Assembly (NCBI GenBank): GCA_036426205.1
Contig: CM071568.1
Span: 118,229,391 to 118,293,390 of the forward strand
From: Ascaphus truei
Taxonomy: Eukaryota; Chordata; Amphibia; Anura; Ascaphidae
DNA length: 64,000 nucleotides
Direction: 5' to 3'
A program made the position numbers and the translations under genes. A model generated the notes under the pieces. The model ran no database searches. It was given only the letters and a program-made list of their open reading frames with translations, and was not told where the DNA came from. This document shows, piece by piece, positions 36,620 through 47,489 of the stretch. How positions within the stretch are numbered: the stretch's first letter is position 1; each line of letters starts with the position of its first letter.

Positions 36620-36890
36620 GTGGGAGAGAGAGAGAGTGGGGGAGATAGAGAGTGGGGGAGAGAGAGAGAGAGAGGCGCGGGGAGGGAGAGAGAGATGCGG
36701 AGAGGGAGTTGGAGAGAGAGAGTATGGCGGACGAAGAAGAAGAGCAGTGTGGGGGAGAGAAGGAGAAGAGTGTGGGGGAGAAGAGAAGCAGAGTAGTAGT
36801 GGGGGGTGGGGGGAGAGGTAGAGAGGGGAGGAGAGAGTGACGAGAGAGGGGAGATCTGAGAGAGAGAGTGTGGGGGGGAGAGATGTAGTG
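36620..36890 (+). repeat. GA-rich simple repeat
   Basis: Purine-rich on the plus strand, with GAGAGA runs and GTGGGGGAGA units. Reading frames through it are artefacts of composition. Confidence 0.9.
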
Positions 36891-36979
36891 AGAAGACCCA
36901 GATGGTGGGGAACACAGTAGTGGTGTTGATGAACAATGTGGGTGACACATACAGAGTGTGGGTGAACAAGAGAGCGAGG

Positions 36980-38060
36980 TGGGACTCGATCTGAGCGCTG
37001 GGACTGACTGGGGGAGTTGAAGGGGGGGGTGGACTGACTGGGGCGGGGGGGTGAACCTGAAGGTGACTGGGGCGGGGGTGACTGACTGACTGACTGGTGG
37101 CGGGGGTTGATGACTGATGGGGTGACGGGATTGACTAATTGACTGGGGGTGACAGGGTGACGACTGATGGGTGGTGACGGGGTGACTGACTGAATGGGGG
37201 TGAGGGTGACTGACTGGGGTGATGGGTGACTGACTGGGGGTGATGGGGTTGACTGGATGGGGTTGACGGGGTGACTGACTGGGGTGACGGGGGTGACTGA
37301 CGGGTGGTGACGGGGGTGGTGACTGAAGGGTGGTGAAGGGTGTCGACTTGGCGGTGGACGGGGTGACTGACTGGGTGACGGGTGACTGATGGGGTGACGG
37401 GGTGACTGACTGGGTGGACGGTGTGACCTGATGGGGGTGACGGGGTGACCGAATGGGGTGACTGACTGGGTGAGAGGGTGTGACGCGAATGGGTGAACAG
37501 GGGTGACATGACTGGGGTGATTGGGGATGACGGTTGATGGGGTTGATGACTGGCGGGTGTGCACGTTCTTTTGTGGTGTGTGAATGATGGTGGGTGAGTG
37601 CGGAGGGTGAGATGGTGTTGGAGGAGGTGACTGGGTGGGGGGACGGGGTGTGACTGGGTGCGGGAGAAGGTGAGGGGTGGACCTGGATGGGGTGACGACT
37701 GGCGCGTTGAAAGGGTGAGTGAAGCGGGGTGACGCGAGGTGACCGACTGGGTTTGATGGGGTGACGGACTGGTCGGTGATATAGGGGAGGAATGAATGGG
37801 GTGGGGTGACGGAGTGAGGAGTGAATGGACTGGGGGACTTGACTGGGGTGAACGGGAGGGGGTGTGTGATCGAGAATGGTGGTGAATCGAATGGGTTGAA
37901 GGGTGAATGAATGGGACGTGAAGGTGGTTTGATGAATCGGTCGTGGGTCGTGAAATGACTGGGGGTGTCAAGGGCGACCGGGGAAGAATGGTTGCGTGAA
38001 GGAGGGGTCGTGACTATGAATGGGTGGTGAGGGGGGTTGAATGGGGGGTTAGGCTGACAG
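36980..38060 (+). repeat. Minisatellite based on GGGGTGACTGACTG
   Basis: Irregular units of roughly 12-25 bp built from GGGGTGAC and TGACTGACTGG run for about 1.1 kb with strong G/C strand asymmetry. The 325- and 278-codon minus-strand frames (Pro/His/Ser-rich) are caused by this repeat. Confidence 0.9.
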
Positions 38061-38649
38061 GGGGAATGGGGCGCGTAGTGGGGTTGTTCTTTCAGGAAGG
38101 GGTTGATTGGTGTTCTCCTGTGGTGTGAGTGATTTCGATGTTGATGATGTGGTAGTGGTGATTGATAGTTTTTGTGTTGTCTGTATTGTGGTGTTCCGTT
38201 GGTGATCTTGGAGGGGTGGGGGGGTGATCGCTATACCCGTCATCCGCTTCTACTGCTTGTTTGTCCGATTTCTGACCTCCTGGGATTGGGAGGATTGGAT
38301 GTTGGAGTGTTTGCCTCGGCGGGGTGGGGAGGTTTTGTTGATACGGTGTGGTGTTTGTGTGTGTGATGTGGTCTCGAGTGCGTGTGTGTGAGTCGTGTGT
38401 GGTCCGCTTTGCGGGTCTGTGATGTTTGAATGAGTGTTGGGATTGGGGGTGGGGTGGGCAGTTGATTGGGGGGGTGGGTGGGTGATTGGGGGTGGGGGTG
38501 ATTGGGGGGTGGGGGGTGACGGGGTGAATGGGGGGTGGTGGTGGCGGCACTTCTGGTTATCCCTACACACCACACTCCCACAACACTCTCCCATGCATGC
38601 ACTACACTCCACAGCCACACACTCTCCCATGCACGCACAAACAACACCA

Positions 38650-38658
38650 AACCCAACA

Positions 38659-38692
<34 letters not shown>

Positions 38693-38890
38693 CACACACA
38701 CACACAACACACACACACACACACACACACAACACACACACACACATCCAGCAACACACACACACACCAACCACACACTCATCTCTCCCACATCACACAC
38801 CACACATTCCAGGCATGCATAAACACACAGACACACACTCGCATAACACCACTTGCATACACATTAACAACACACACACACACACACGAA
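38650..38890 (+). repeat. (CA)n microsatellite
   Basis: Runs of ACACAC interrupted by AACAC and CATC. Apparent Thr/His and Cys/Val reading frames are not genes. Confidence 0.95.
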
Positions 38891-38999
38891 AGGGAGAAAA
38901 AGAGGGGAAAGGGAGCCAACGCGATAGCCGAGCACCAACCACCACTGCCCCGCTCGCCCCCCGTGACCATCTCCAGCCCTGCGCGGGGATCAGGAAGTG

Positions 39000-39420
39000 G
39001 CGCGGGAAGCCGAGGTAAGCGGGGAACACCCCCAACCAGCCGCCGACGGGGTATCGCGAGAAGGGGGGGAACTCTGTCCGCGCGGGAAGCCGGGGGGGAG
39101 AACCTCCATCCACGCGGGAAGGCGGGGGGGGGGGGGGGAGAAGGGGGGGACACCTCCGTCCCTGTGGGAAGCCAGGGTAAGCGGGGGGGGAACACCCCAG
39201 TACATCACCGGAAAGGGGGAGGGAAGCGGGGGGGAAGCTGGCAGGGAAGACGGGGAGGGGGGGGGGGACAACCTCGTCCCGCGCGGGGAAGCCGGGGTAG
39301 CGGGTGCGAGGTGCGGGGGGAGAGAAGGAGGGAACACCCACGCTACCATCTCTGGGGGGAGGAGCGGGAGAGTAAGGGGGAAACTGCAGGAGGCAGGGAG
39401 GAGCAGAGGGGATAGGGATT
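39000..39420 (+). repeat. G-rich minisatellite
   Basis: Units built from GCGGGAAGCCGGGG, GTAAGCGGGGGGGAAC and ACACC repeat about every 50-60 bp. Several G-runs of 7-15 bases could form G-quadruplexes. No protein is credible here. Confidence 0.85.
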
Positions 39421-39719
39421 GGAGAGTAATTACTCTCGTACTTCCAACAGATCCCTGGCGAGAAAAAATGGCGTTTGTTGGGGGGGGCGGTGCTCATATA
39501 GAGCAGTGGCCGCGCGCCCACAAAGCCTGGGAGCGCGCCAATCAGCTGGCAGGTAGGGGGAGTTTTTTTTTTGTTTCAGCGCGAGCGCGGGAAAAACAGC
39601 AGCGTGAGCGGGGGACATTTAAAAATACAAACACGTGTTCTGCATGGGCCAATATTTACTCGCCCGGGGATTAAATCCACCCGCCCCGGGCGTGTAAATG
39701 TATAGGATTGTCGAACACT

Positions 39720-40802
39720 GTATATATATATATATATATATATATACTGTATATGCATGATTAACCAATATACAAATAAATACTGTACATGGCCAAATAC
39801 AAATCTCTCCCAATATCTAACATCACCAAGCTCAATCAATATCTAATAAATCAAAATACAAATACTCAATTTGACAATTTGTACACCATACAAATAATCT
39901 TTGCATGATATATACTATGTCAAACAATGCTCCAAATCAAAGACACTAATCCAAACAAGATACAGATACAATCATTAAAGAAAAACAAAGCATCAACACA
40001 ATTAATTTACCATCAATTAATTCAATCACCAATCAATTACAATCCAATTCAATTACACACTTCAAATCCTACAATCAAACCATTGTGTAAATTATTCTAT
40101 GACAAAGTAACCATCAAACAACATCTATATGCCAAAAATAAGCCAATAAAATAATCTATAGAAACCAGCCTTTAACTAAACATTTGCAAACATTAAATGT
40201 ACATTAGCAACACATTTTTACACAAAGCAGCAAATTACCATTCAATAAAACATCCAAACAAGGCAAGCCAACACGTTTTATTATACCTATATGTATGTCC
40301 ATCTATAGTTTACAGACATAAATACAGGTGCAATAAAAGAGCATTAAAAACAATTTAATCACATTAAAATTGAACATACAATACAACCACTGATTTGTCC
40401 TGTACATTTGTATACCCATAGTGACATACATACATTCAGGACAAATAAATGGACATAAAAAAAAATGGACGTCAGGGAAAAAAGTCCAAAAAACCTGTAA
40501 AATAAAATTAAAATACATTTTCTTTTTTTACTTACCATTAGATGAACCAGTCACAGCAATCAAGGGGAACCGGAACCACTGGAGCAGCTAATCCAACAAC
40601 AGGAACCAGGTAACCATAAAATAAAAAATCCATAACAATCCATAAGTGTCTTTATCTTCTTTTTTCTATTTGTAATCCATCGTGTGGTCTTCTCCGTCTT
40701 CTTCTGGGGTCTTCTGTCTTCTTCTGGGGTCTTCTTTCTTCTTCCGGGGTCTTCTTATCTTCATCCGCCACGCCCTGGTCTTCTTTCTTCATAGGAGGTC
40801 CA
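39720..40802 (+). repeat. Inner part of the left arm of the giant inverted repeat
   Basis: Inverse of 40,959-42,050 at high identity by eye. Paired 75-codon frames at 39,927-40,154 (+) and 41,606-41,833 (-) have nearly identical translations, confirming the symmetry. The arm ends at CATAGGAGGTCC (40,791-40,802), whose inverse opens the right arm at 40,959. The spacer between the arms is 156 bp. The charged Lys/Glu-rich frame near 40,652-40,933 lies in GAAGAAGAC-type simple sequence and is not called a gene. Confidence 0.92.
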
Positions 40803-40958
40803 TTGCCTTTAAATGACGTCATCATTTTTTTTTGTCGGCCAAAACACATGGTTTTCCCTTCCCAATCAGGGCCGTGAGAACCATATGACGAAAATGTGAC
40901 ATCATAGGCCTTTAAAAGCCTATGTCGTCTCATTTTCAGGCTTGACGCCGAGGAAGAA

Positions 40959-42012
40959 GGACCTCCTATGAAGAAAGAAGACCAGGGCGTGGCGGATGAA
41001 GATAAGAAGACCCTGGAAGAAGAAAGAAGACCCCAGAATTAGACAGAAGACACCAGAAGAAGACGGAGAAGACCACACGATGGATTACAAATAGAAAAAA
41101 GAAGATAAAGACACTTATGGATTGTTATGGATTTTTTATTTTATGGTTACCTGGTTCCTATTGTTGGATTAGCTGCTCCAGTGGTTCCGGTTCCCCTTGA
41201 TTGCTGTGACTGGTTCATCTAATGTTAAGTAAAAAAAGAAAATGTATTTTAATTTTATTTTACAGGTTTTTGGACTTTTTTCCCTGACGTCCATTTTTTT
41301 TTATGTCCATTTATTTGTCCTGAATGTATGTATGTCACTATGGGTATACATACGTACAGGACAAATCAGTAGTTGTATTGTATGTTCATTTTTAATCTGA
41401 ATAAAGTGTTTTTAATGCTCTTTTATTGCACCTGTATTTATGTCTGTAAACTATAGATGGACATACATACAGGTATAATAAAAACGTGCTGGCTTGCCTT
41501 GTTTGGATGTTTTTTTGAATGGTAATTTGCTGCTTTGTGTGAAAATGTGTTGCTAATGTACATTTAATGTTTGCAAATGTTTAGTTAAAGGCTGGTTTCT
41601 ATAGATTATTGTATTGGCTTATTTTGGGCATATAGATGTTGTTTGATGGTTACTTTGTCATAGATTAATTTACACAATGGTTTGATTGTAGGATTTGAAG
41701 TGTGTAATTGAATTGGATTGTAATTGATTGGTGATTGGATTAATTGATGGTAAATTAATTGTGTTGATGCTTTGTTTTTCTTTAATGATTGTATCTGTAT
41801 CTTGTTTGGATTAGTGTCTTTGATTTGGAGCATTGTTTGACATAGTATATATCATGCAAAGATTATTTGTATCGTGTACACATTGTCAAATTGAGTGATT
41901 GTATTTAGATTTATTAGATATTGATTGAGCTTGGTGATGTTTGATATTGGGAGACATTTGTATTTGTCCATGTATTGTATTTATTTGTATATTGGTTAAT
42001 CATGCATATACA

Positions 42013-42048
<36 letters not shown>

Positions 42049-42440
42049 TGTATACATGATGAAGCCACTGTACAAATAAATGGGTGAAGGGTGAGTATCG
42101 GGTCAGGGTGGCTTAACCCCTTAATGACTGTAGCGGTTAATAACCGCTAAGGTCATTAAGGGGTTAGGGGACATTAGTTTGGCACTTGTTCTTATTTTGT
42201 TTATTTTTCAGCACCCCAGTGTATGGATGAGGAGGAAGATGCGGCTGGCCTTCATCGTGGGTGCCGAACAAGGGTGAGTACAACATGTATGTAATGTATT
42301 TATTGTATTAATGTATATTTAATGGGCAAAAGCATTATTCCCATATTTGGATAATAGTAATTTTGCACATTCATGTACTGTGTGTGTTAGGGGGTGTATT
42401 TAGTTAGACATATTGCTTAGTATGTTTGTTGGCACAACAT
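40959..42440 (-). repeat. Right arm of the giant inverted repeat, uninterrupted
   Basis: Begins GGACCTCCTATG and runs about 1.48 kb, matching first the inner and then the outer part of the left arm. It includes the (TA)n tract at about 42,018-42,050, where the left arm carries the 3.1-kb insertion. There is no coding capacity. Confidence 0.92.
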
Positions 42441-43800
42441 TGGTACCGCAGGCCCGCGGGGACGGCCGCGGGGACCCCGGGACGGCCGCGGGGTCAGCCA
42501 GGGACACCCGCGTGACCCCCGGCCTCCCTCAGGGACCCCTGCGGGTTCAGCTGGGGACACCCACCGGCATGTTGTATTGGTTTTGCGCCTGCAAAAAGGT
42601 AAGCAAAGAATTTTTTCTAAGTCCAGCTTCTTTTATCACCTGCCTTTAGCTGGTGAGCTTTATTCAGCGCAACTTTAACGTATGATCAGTTTGCGTTGCT
42701 TAGTGAATCCCGCAGAAGGGCAGGATTCAGCGCAAACAGCTGATCGTACGATAAAAGTTGGACTTAGAAAAAATTTCAATGAAAAGCCCGTTTTAGAGCG
42801 CAAAGTGCCTGTTTGCGCGGCTTAGTGCATAGCGCTCGGCGGAACTTCACGTTCTAAGAGCACTTTGCGCTCTTAAAATGACTTATCACTGCTTAGTGCA
42901 TAGCCCCCATAGTCACGTAGATAAATATGCGGAAAAGCGACATATTTATAGCTAATATGTGACATTATCACGGCTAATTAATGTAGTGTAGCATTGTGTG
43001 TGTATATAATATTGTTGCAGTGATAAGAGAAAAAAATGAGTGAAGTACCCCCAAACTGATGCTACAATACTGCGATGCCAGTTCAATATAAAACAGTCAA
43101 TAAAAGAACTGGTATGTATGAGAAATAAACAAGTGGCTCCTCCTGCATAGCCAATAGAGGTGCAAAACCGGTGCAGCCAACACCTCACCTGGACTCCGTC
43201 GGAATGGCCCTCAAGCCTCCTTGCTGGTAATCTCCCTCGACCGAGCTGTATCCGAGGGAGCCAACCTCCCACCTCGGCACTGTGTCCGAGGGAGCCGAAT
43301 CTCCCACCTCGGTGCTGTATCCGAGGGAGCCGAACCTCCCACCTCAGACCGCAGGGATGGCAACCCGGGATGCCCGAACCAAGGTAAGGGTAGAGACCTG
43401 TAAACCAGAGCCTCCAGCTGTCTCACCGGGTGCCTGCAAATCCTCCCACATCAATGTTACCAGGTATCGTGCAGGGGGTGGCGGCTGAAGGGTAACCGGA
43501 AGACGTCCACACCTCCACGATGGTCGTCTCCATCGGATCTCTTCTTCTACTGGTGTAAAGGTGGGTGGAAGGAGTCCCGTCTCTGCACTGGCTAAACGGG
43601 AACCACTATGCAGCTCTGGAGGAAATCCTCCGGGTGGAGCAGCTGCTGTGTAAAAATGAACCGGATGGGCGTGCTACCATACCAATATAAGATTGGGGAA
43701 AAACGGAAGGGAAGGTAGAGCACTGCAAATAGCAAAAAGGGCTGGAGGCAAAAAATGAAAATAAACGATTTATTGGGCATATAAGCCATATGGACAGACA
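42441..43800. other. CpG-rich patch, MITE end and PLE-like repeat
   Basis: Positions 42,450-42,560 are GC-rich with GGGGACGGCCGCGG-type repeats. Positions 42,600-42,915 hold the inverted-repeat style of the MITE family ending GCTTAGTGCATAGCCCCCAT. Positions 43,215-43,350 contain three imperfect direct repeats of CCGAGGGAGCC...CTCCCACCTCGG. No gene is recognised. Confidence 0.5.
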
Positions 43801-43818
43801 CACAATTTTAAAAAACTC

Positions 43819-43852
43819 TGACGCGTTTCCCGCCATGGAGGCGCTTTATCAA
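43819..43852 (-). ncRNA. Hammerhead-like motif
   Basis: On the minus strand TTGATAA (two changes from CUGANGA), stem GCGCC/GGCGG, GAAA (43,829-43,826) and CGCGTC. Stem III and GAAA fit and the first box does not, so it is a degraded copy. Confidence 0.4.
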
Positions 43853-44029
43853 AGAGTACTGGTGTTCATTCAATGCCTGGTAATATAATGATCTGATGTA
43901 AATGCACGCCCTCTACACATTTGAATTCAATTAAGTAATCAAGAGGAATGTCAGTGACAAGGCAGCAAGATGTAAAACTATAGGGCAAAAAGTCACATCA
44001 ACACAGCTGATCACTAACCAGGTATGAAT

Positions 44030-44990
44030 AAGCAATAAAAAATGCACAAATGCGCACCAGGGATTAGTGGAAGGTAATTTATTAAAAATACACAAAAACT
44101 GAGGGGATCCAACCCCACCTCAGAACAGCTGTGCAGCTGGACGGCTAAGTACTACCAAGGAGAACACCTGATGGTGACTAAACCCTAACCTGCACAGTAT
44201 ACAAATACAATAAAATTTATATAAAAAACATTTTTTTGGACCTCTTTTTTGGATTGTTCTAAACTTGCAGATTTCTGTGAAATCTGCTCACAGACATTTC
44301 TGTCTGTTTTGACAACTTGATCTGACTTTTTGTCTTTCCAGTCCTTTTGCCTATTTTCCAAATAGTCAACCTTATCTCTAAGGAACTTTTTATTTTTCCT
44401 TATCATTATGCCTTTCTCATGTTTTCTCAATTTTCCCACCATAAGGCAAAGTAAGGGTGTTTCTCTGAGGGGGCTAGTTTCTTCAATCAGTTGCCGCCTA
44501 TATATACGCGCGGATGACGCTGTACGTGACCTCCTGACGAAGTACTTGGTACGAAACGCATAGAGGTCATGACAGGTCATCCTGCGCGTGTATGCTGGTA
44601 AGCTGAGACGGAGCCTGCAGGAGACAGCAGCGGTTTTATCCATCTCCGCGGTGCCGAGATCCGGATCCTGTGCAGACACCGCGAGTCTGCTGACTGTCTC
44701 AGTGTGAGTGTCCGTTTCCCCTTGCCAGTGCCCAACCCTATGGCGGTTTCTATACAAATCTGTTGATAGGTTGTTTTCATGTTTGTTTTTTTCTTTCATG
44801 TTTTTTATATAAATTTTATTGTATTTGTATACTGTGCAGCTTAGGGTTTAGTCACCATCAGGTGTTCTCACTTAGCCGTCCAGCTGCACAGCTGTTCTGA
44901 GGTGGGGTTGGATCCCCTCAGTTTTTGTGTATTTTTAATAAATTACCTTCCACTAATCCCTGGTGCGCATTTGTGCATTTTTTATTATCT
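44030..44990. mobile_element. PLE-like non-autonomous element with inverted terminal arms
   Basis: The left arm 44,030-44,230 and right arm 44,795-44,990 are inverted copies (GCACAAATGCGCACCAGGGA, GATCCAACCCCACCTCAG, CAGCTGTGCAGCTGGACGG). Between them lie an intact-looking hammerhead (44,526-44,572) and a 204-codon minus-strand frame (44,799-44,185). That frame is Lys-rich and coiled-coil-like in its C-terminal third but has no recognised domain. Partly inverted terminal repeats are typical of PLEs. Confidence 0.55.
44526..44572 (+). ncRNA. Hammerhead ribozyme-like motif with all three stems
   Basis: TGACCTC before and GAGGTCA after the core make a perfect 7-bp stem I. CTGACGA (44,534-44,540) fits CUGANGA. 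Stem II GTAC/GTAC is perfect with a TTG loop. GAAA (44,553-44,556) is followed by CGCATA, so stem III has one good pair and a C-A mismatch, and the cleavage site is UA. This is the best candidate in the window for residual self-cleavage. Confidence 0.7.
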
Positions 44991-45905
44991 TGTATTTCAG
45001 GGTGCCTTCCCCCCTTTCTAAGGGGGGTTCACCTAGATTTGAGAGTTTCTGGGGAGACGCTTTATGTACATGCTGCAAAGGGATCATCCACACCATCACA
45101 CAGCACGAGCGCTGAATATCCTGTTTTTTCTACCTTCATGAATAAGCAATGTTTAAAAACACAAAAAATAGAACAGAATAATGGTTAAAAAACAAACGAA
45201 AACATACACTGTGAATGTCTGATTCAGAAGACAAAAGGGAAATATATCTCATGAAATAATAATAAAATCAAAAAGAAAACTTATAGATAAATAATGAATA
45301 TGAAAACAATAAGTGAATGAAAAGAATAATAATAGTGATAAGAGATAATAAAGAATTAATAAAATATAATCATAATTATAAATATATAGTTAAATAGATA
45401 AGAAAGAAAATATAAATATAAAAATAAAATAAAAATAAGGATAGTGTATGTAAACATGTAATCTAATACAAATGTAAAATAATAAGCATAAATGTGTAAT
45501 ATTAAAAAACCCTTCTTGAAAAATATATATAACAAATAATGTCACCTTCGTGTATGCAATACATAAGTCTATAAGTGCTAATCAATTTAAAGATCTCAAG
45601 TGTATAATATGTACAAATAATATAGAATAAGTAAATATATAATTAATAAAATATAAAAAGTGACACATATATAAATCACGATCAATTTAAATCACCATAG
45701 ATAATATGGAATAATATTTACCATATGTATAACAATTTTAACGATTCTATCAACAGATTTGACCAAGATAGAAAGATTTTGATGTATTAATCAAAGATAA
45801 AAGAAAGATAAAGTGCTATATAATCATGGAATCAATAGATCAGGATAAATTGTAGATATATGAAATAGACAAATTAATAATAAATAATCAACAATAAATC
45901 TATAA
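44991..45905. other. AT-rich spacer, no gene recognised
   Basis: From 45,190 to 45,890 the sequence is mostly A/T with many ATAATA and AAATATA runs. Nothing coding is seen. Confidence 0.6.
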
Positions 45906-46741
45906 TCATAGGAAATGCTTTAACTCCCAATCTATATTGATGCCAGAAGGGCAAGTGTGTCCAAGGTATAAATCCAGTACAACTCTTTTTTGTTCAAGAT
46001 GCTTAATTATTCCCCACCCCGAATTGGGGCATTAATGTGATCTATACCGGAAAAAGAAAAATTCTTAATAGTACCTTGGGGGCATGTAGAAAAATGTCTG
46101 GAGACTGGATGTGATAGGTCTTGTTTTTTAATGGCTCGAACATGTTCCATAATTCTTTGTTTAAGAGGTCTGATAGTTTGGCCAACATAGCCCCTATCAC
46201 ATCCACATCTCAAGAGATATATCGTATAGCTCGAATTACAGTTAATGAAATTTTTGATTGTACGTACAGTTTTGGGATTAATACAGGTCACTTTTTTAAT
46301 TGGATTGGCATATTTACATATCACACAGTGTCCACAAGTATAAAAAAAACTTTCGAAATTTTCTTTATTCCCATGTAGTTGGTTCCAGAATTGAATAAAC
46401 TTGGAGAGAGAAAAGACCCCAGAGATTTCGCTTTTCTAAAAACATATTTTGGCTTACTATCTAGAATAATTTTGAGATCACTGTCCAATTTAAGAGTATT
46501 CCAATGTTTATATATAATAGATCTTATCTGATCTGATTGTTTGCTTTGTTGTGTGATAAATAAAGGTATGGTCATCTCGTCATGTGATGATTTGCGTTTG
46601 GAGTGTTTGTTACGCTTAAACTGAAAATCCCTTCTGTCCATAAGTTTGACTGAATGAAATGCATCTTTGATATGAGACTCTTTGTAGCCTCTCGCCCTGA
46701 ACCTGGAAATTAAATCCCTAGACTGTGCTACAAAAGAGAAG
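45905..46741 (-). pseudogene. Penelope-like retroelement, RT end and GIY-YIG endonuclease
   Basis: The frame 46,641-46,321 holds the RT C-terminal region ('IPLFITQQSKQSDQIRSII', 'KHWNTLKLD', 'PKYVFRKAKSL'). After a frameshift the frame 46,324-46,007 holds the endonuclease: Cys-rich linker, 'YTIYLLRCGCDRGYVGQTIR', then 'LKQRIMEHVRAI' and 'HPVSRHF'. The GIY-YIG core (IYLL-x7-YVGQT, R, E) is intact. A stop at about 46,004 precedes a readable tail 'LNKKELYWIYTLDTL' to about 45,910. The element is 5'-truncated. A hammerhead at 47,071-47,119 lies upstream in the same orientation, probably its terminal repeat. Confidence 0.88.
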
Positions 46742-47070
46742 AAAAAAGCGCCTGATCTTTGTGTGATAACGTATAAAAAATTTAATAAAACATGTGTGAA
46801 GACAATTCAAAACTCACAAGAGTACGATATAAAACAGCATTGTATAAGTTTATACTCATATACAGGAGTAGCCTCGAGGTGCCGCCCCGGCTCCGCTCTT
46901 CCGCTGGGAATGGATGTCCTCATCAGTGGTGTAACTGGTTTCAAATCCATCCTCAGTCCTGTGGCGTAGGTTCCCTCTAATGAAAGAGTCCCAGTGTACT
47001 GCCAGTTTCCCTGCTTAAATCTTTTGGCTGCTAATAAAAGTCAAATAAAACTGAATCATGTGCAATAATA

Positions 47071-47119
47071 CCATCCCTACGCGTTTCCTTAGACTTTCTC
47101 TGAATTCTTCAGGGGATGG
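47071..47119 (-). ncRNA. Hammerhead ribozyme-like motif with strong stem I
   Basis: CCATCCC and GGGATGG (47,113-47,119 and 47,071-47,077) give a perfect 7-bp stem I. The first box CTGAAGA (47,112-47,106) fits CUGANGA. GAAACGCGTA (47,087-47,078) gives the minimal stem III and a UA cleavage site. Stem II is longer than usual and pairs poorly. It lies upstream of the PLE at 46 kb in the same orientation. Confidence 0.65.
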
Positions 47120-47385
47120 ATTTCCCCCTGGACAAGTCAGAGAAAGTCTGAGAAAATTTGATTTAGTGCTCATTTGACTTTTATTAGCAGCCAAAAGGTT
47201 TAAGCAGACCAAACTTTGCTCTGGTACACTGGAATTTTTGCTCCGGATTTTTTTTTAATAATACTTTTAATAATACTATACTGTTGTGCTGTACATGTTG
47301 TGACTTTCTGTACTTTAATAAAGGAGATGTTGCATGTTTTAACTTGTATTAATAAAGAAATGTTTTTCCTTACTGTACACAGGAC

Positions 47386-47486
47386 ATGCACAATTCCAGT
47401 CCCAGAGGGCCGCAAACAGGCCCGTTTTCAAGGTTATCCTGAAAACCGTGCCTGTTTGCAGCTCTCGTGGACTGGAGTTGTGCAGG
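47386..47486. mobile_element. Short foldback MITE
   Basis: TGCACAATTCCAGTCC at the left and GGACTGGAGTTGTGCA at the right. The inner arms GCAAACAGGC..GTTTTCA and TGAAAAC..GCCTGTTTGC leave a loop of less than 15 bases. It is a nearly perfect 100-bp hairpin without coding capacity. Confidence 0.75.
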
Positions 47487-47489
47487 CCT

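Larger units (their letters stand above)
36605..39720. mobile_element. 3.1-kb insertion with short terminal inverted repeats, minisatellite-filled
   Basis: The ends are AGTGTTCGACA (36,605-36,615) and its exact inverse TGTCGAACACT (39,709-39,719). The corresponding site in the right arm of the palindrome (about 42,012-42,052) is an uninterrupted (TA)n tract, so this is an insertion into (TA)n. Ends of the (C)AGTG type and a possible TATATATA target duplication would fit a hAT-like element. That assignment is tentative, because the (TA)n target hides the duplication. No transposase is recognised inside. All long ORFs here are translations of simple repeats. Confidence 0.65.

Noticed and set aside
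36587..37971. Long minus-strand ORFs (325 and 278 codons, Pro/His/Ser-rich)
   Set aside because: They are translations of the GGGGTGACTGACTG minisatellite and GA-repeats, with parallel open frames on several phases.
38240..39674. Overlapping ORFs of 95-295 codons on both strands
   Set aside because: They arise from (CA)n and the G-rich minisatellite. Several frames are open at once, which is a composition effect.
40652..40933. Charged Lys/Glu-rich ORF in the centre of the palindrome
   Set aside because: It is encoded by GAAGAAGAC-type simple sequence in the left arm and central spacer, with no recognisable domain.
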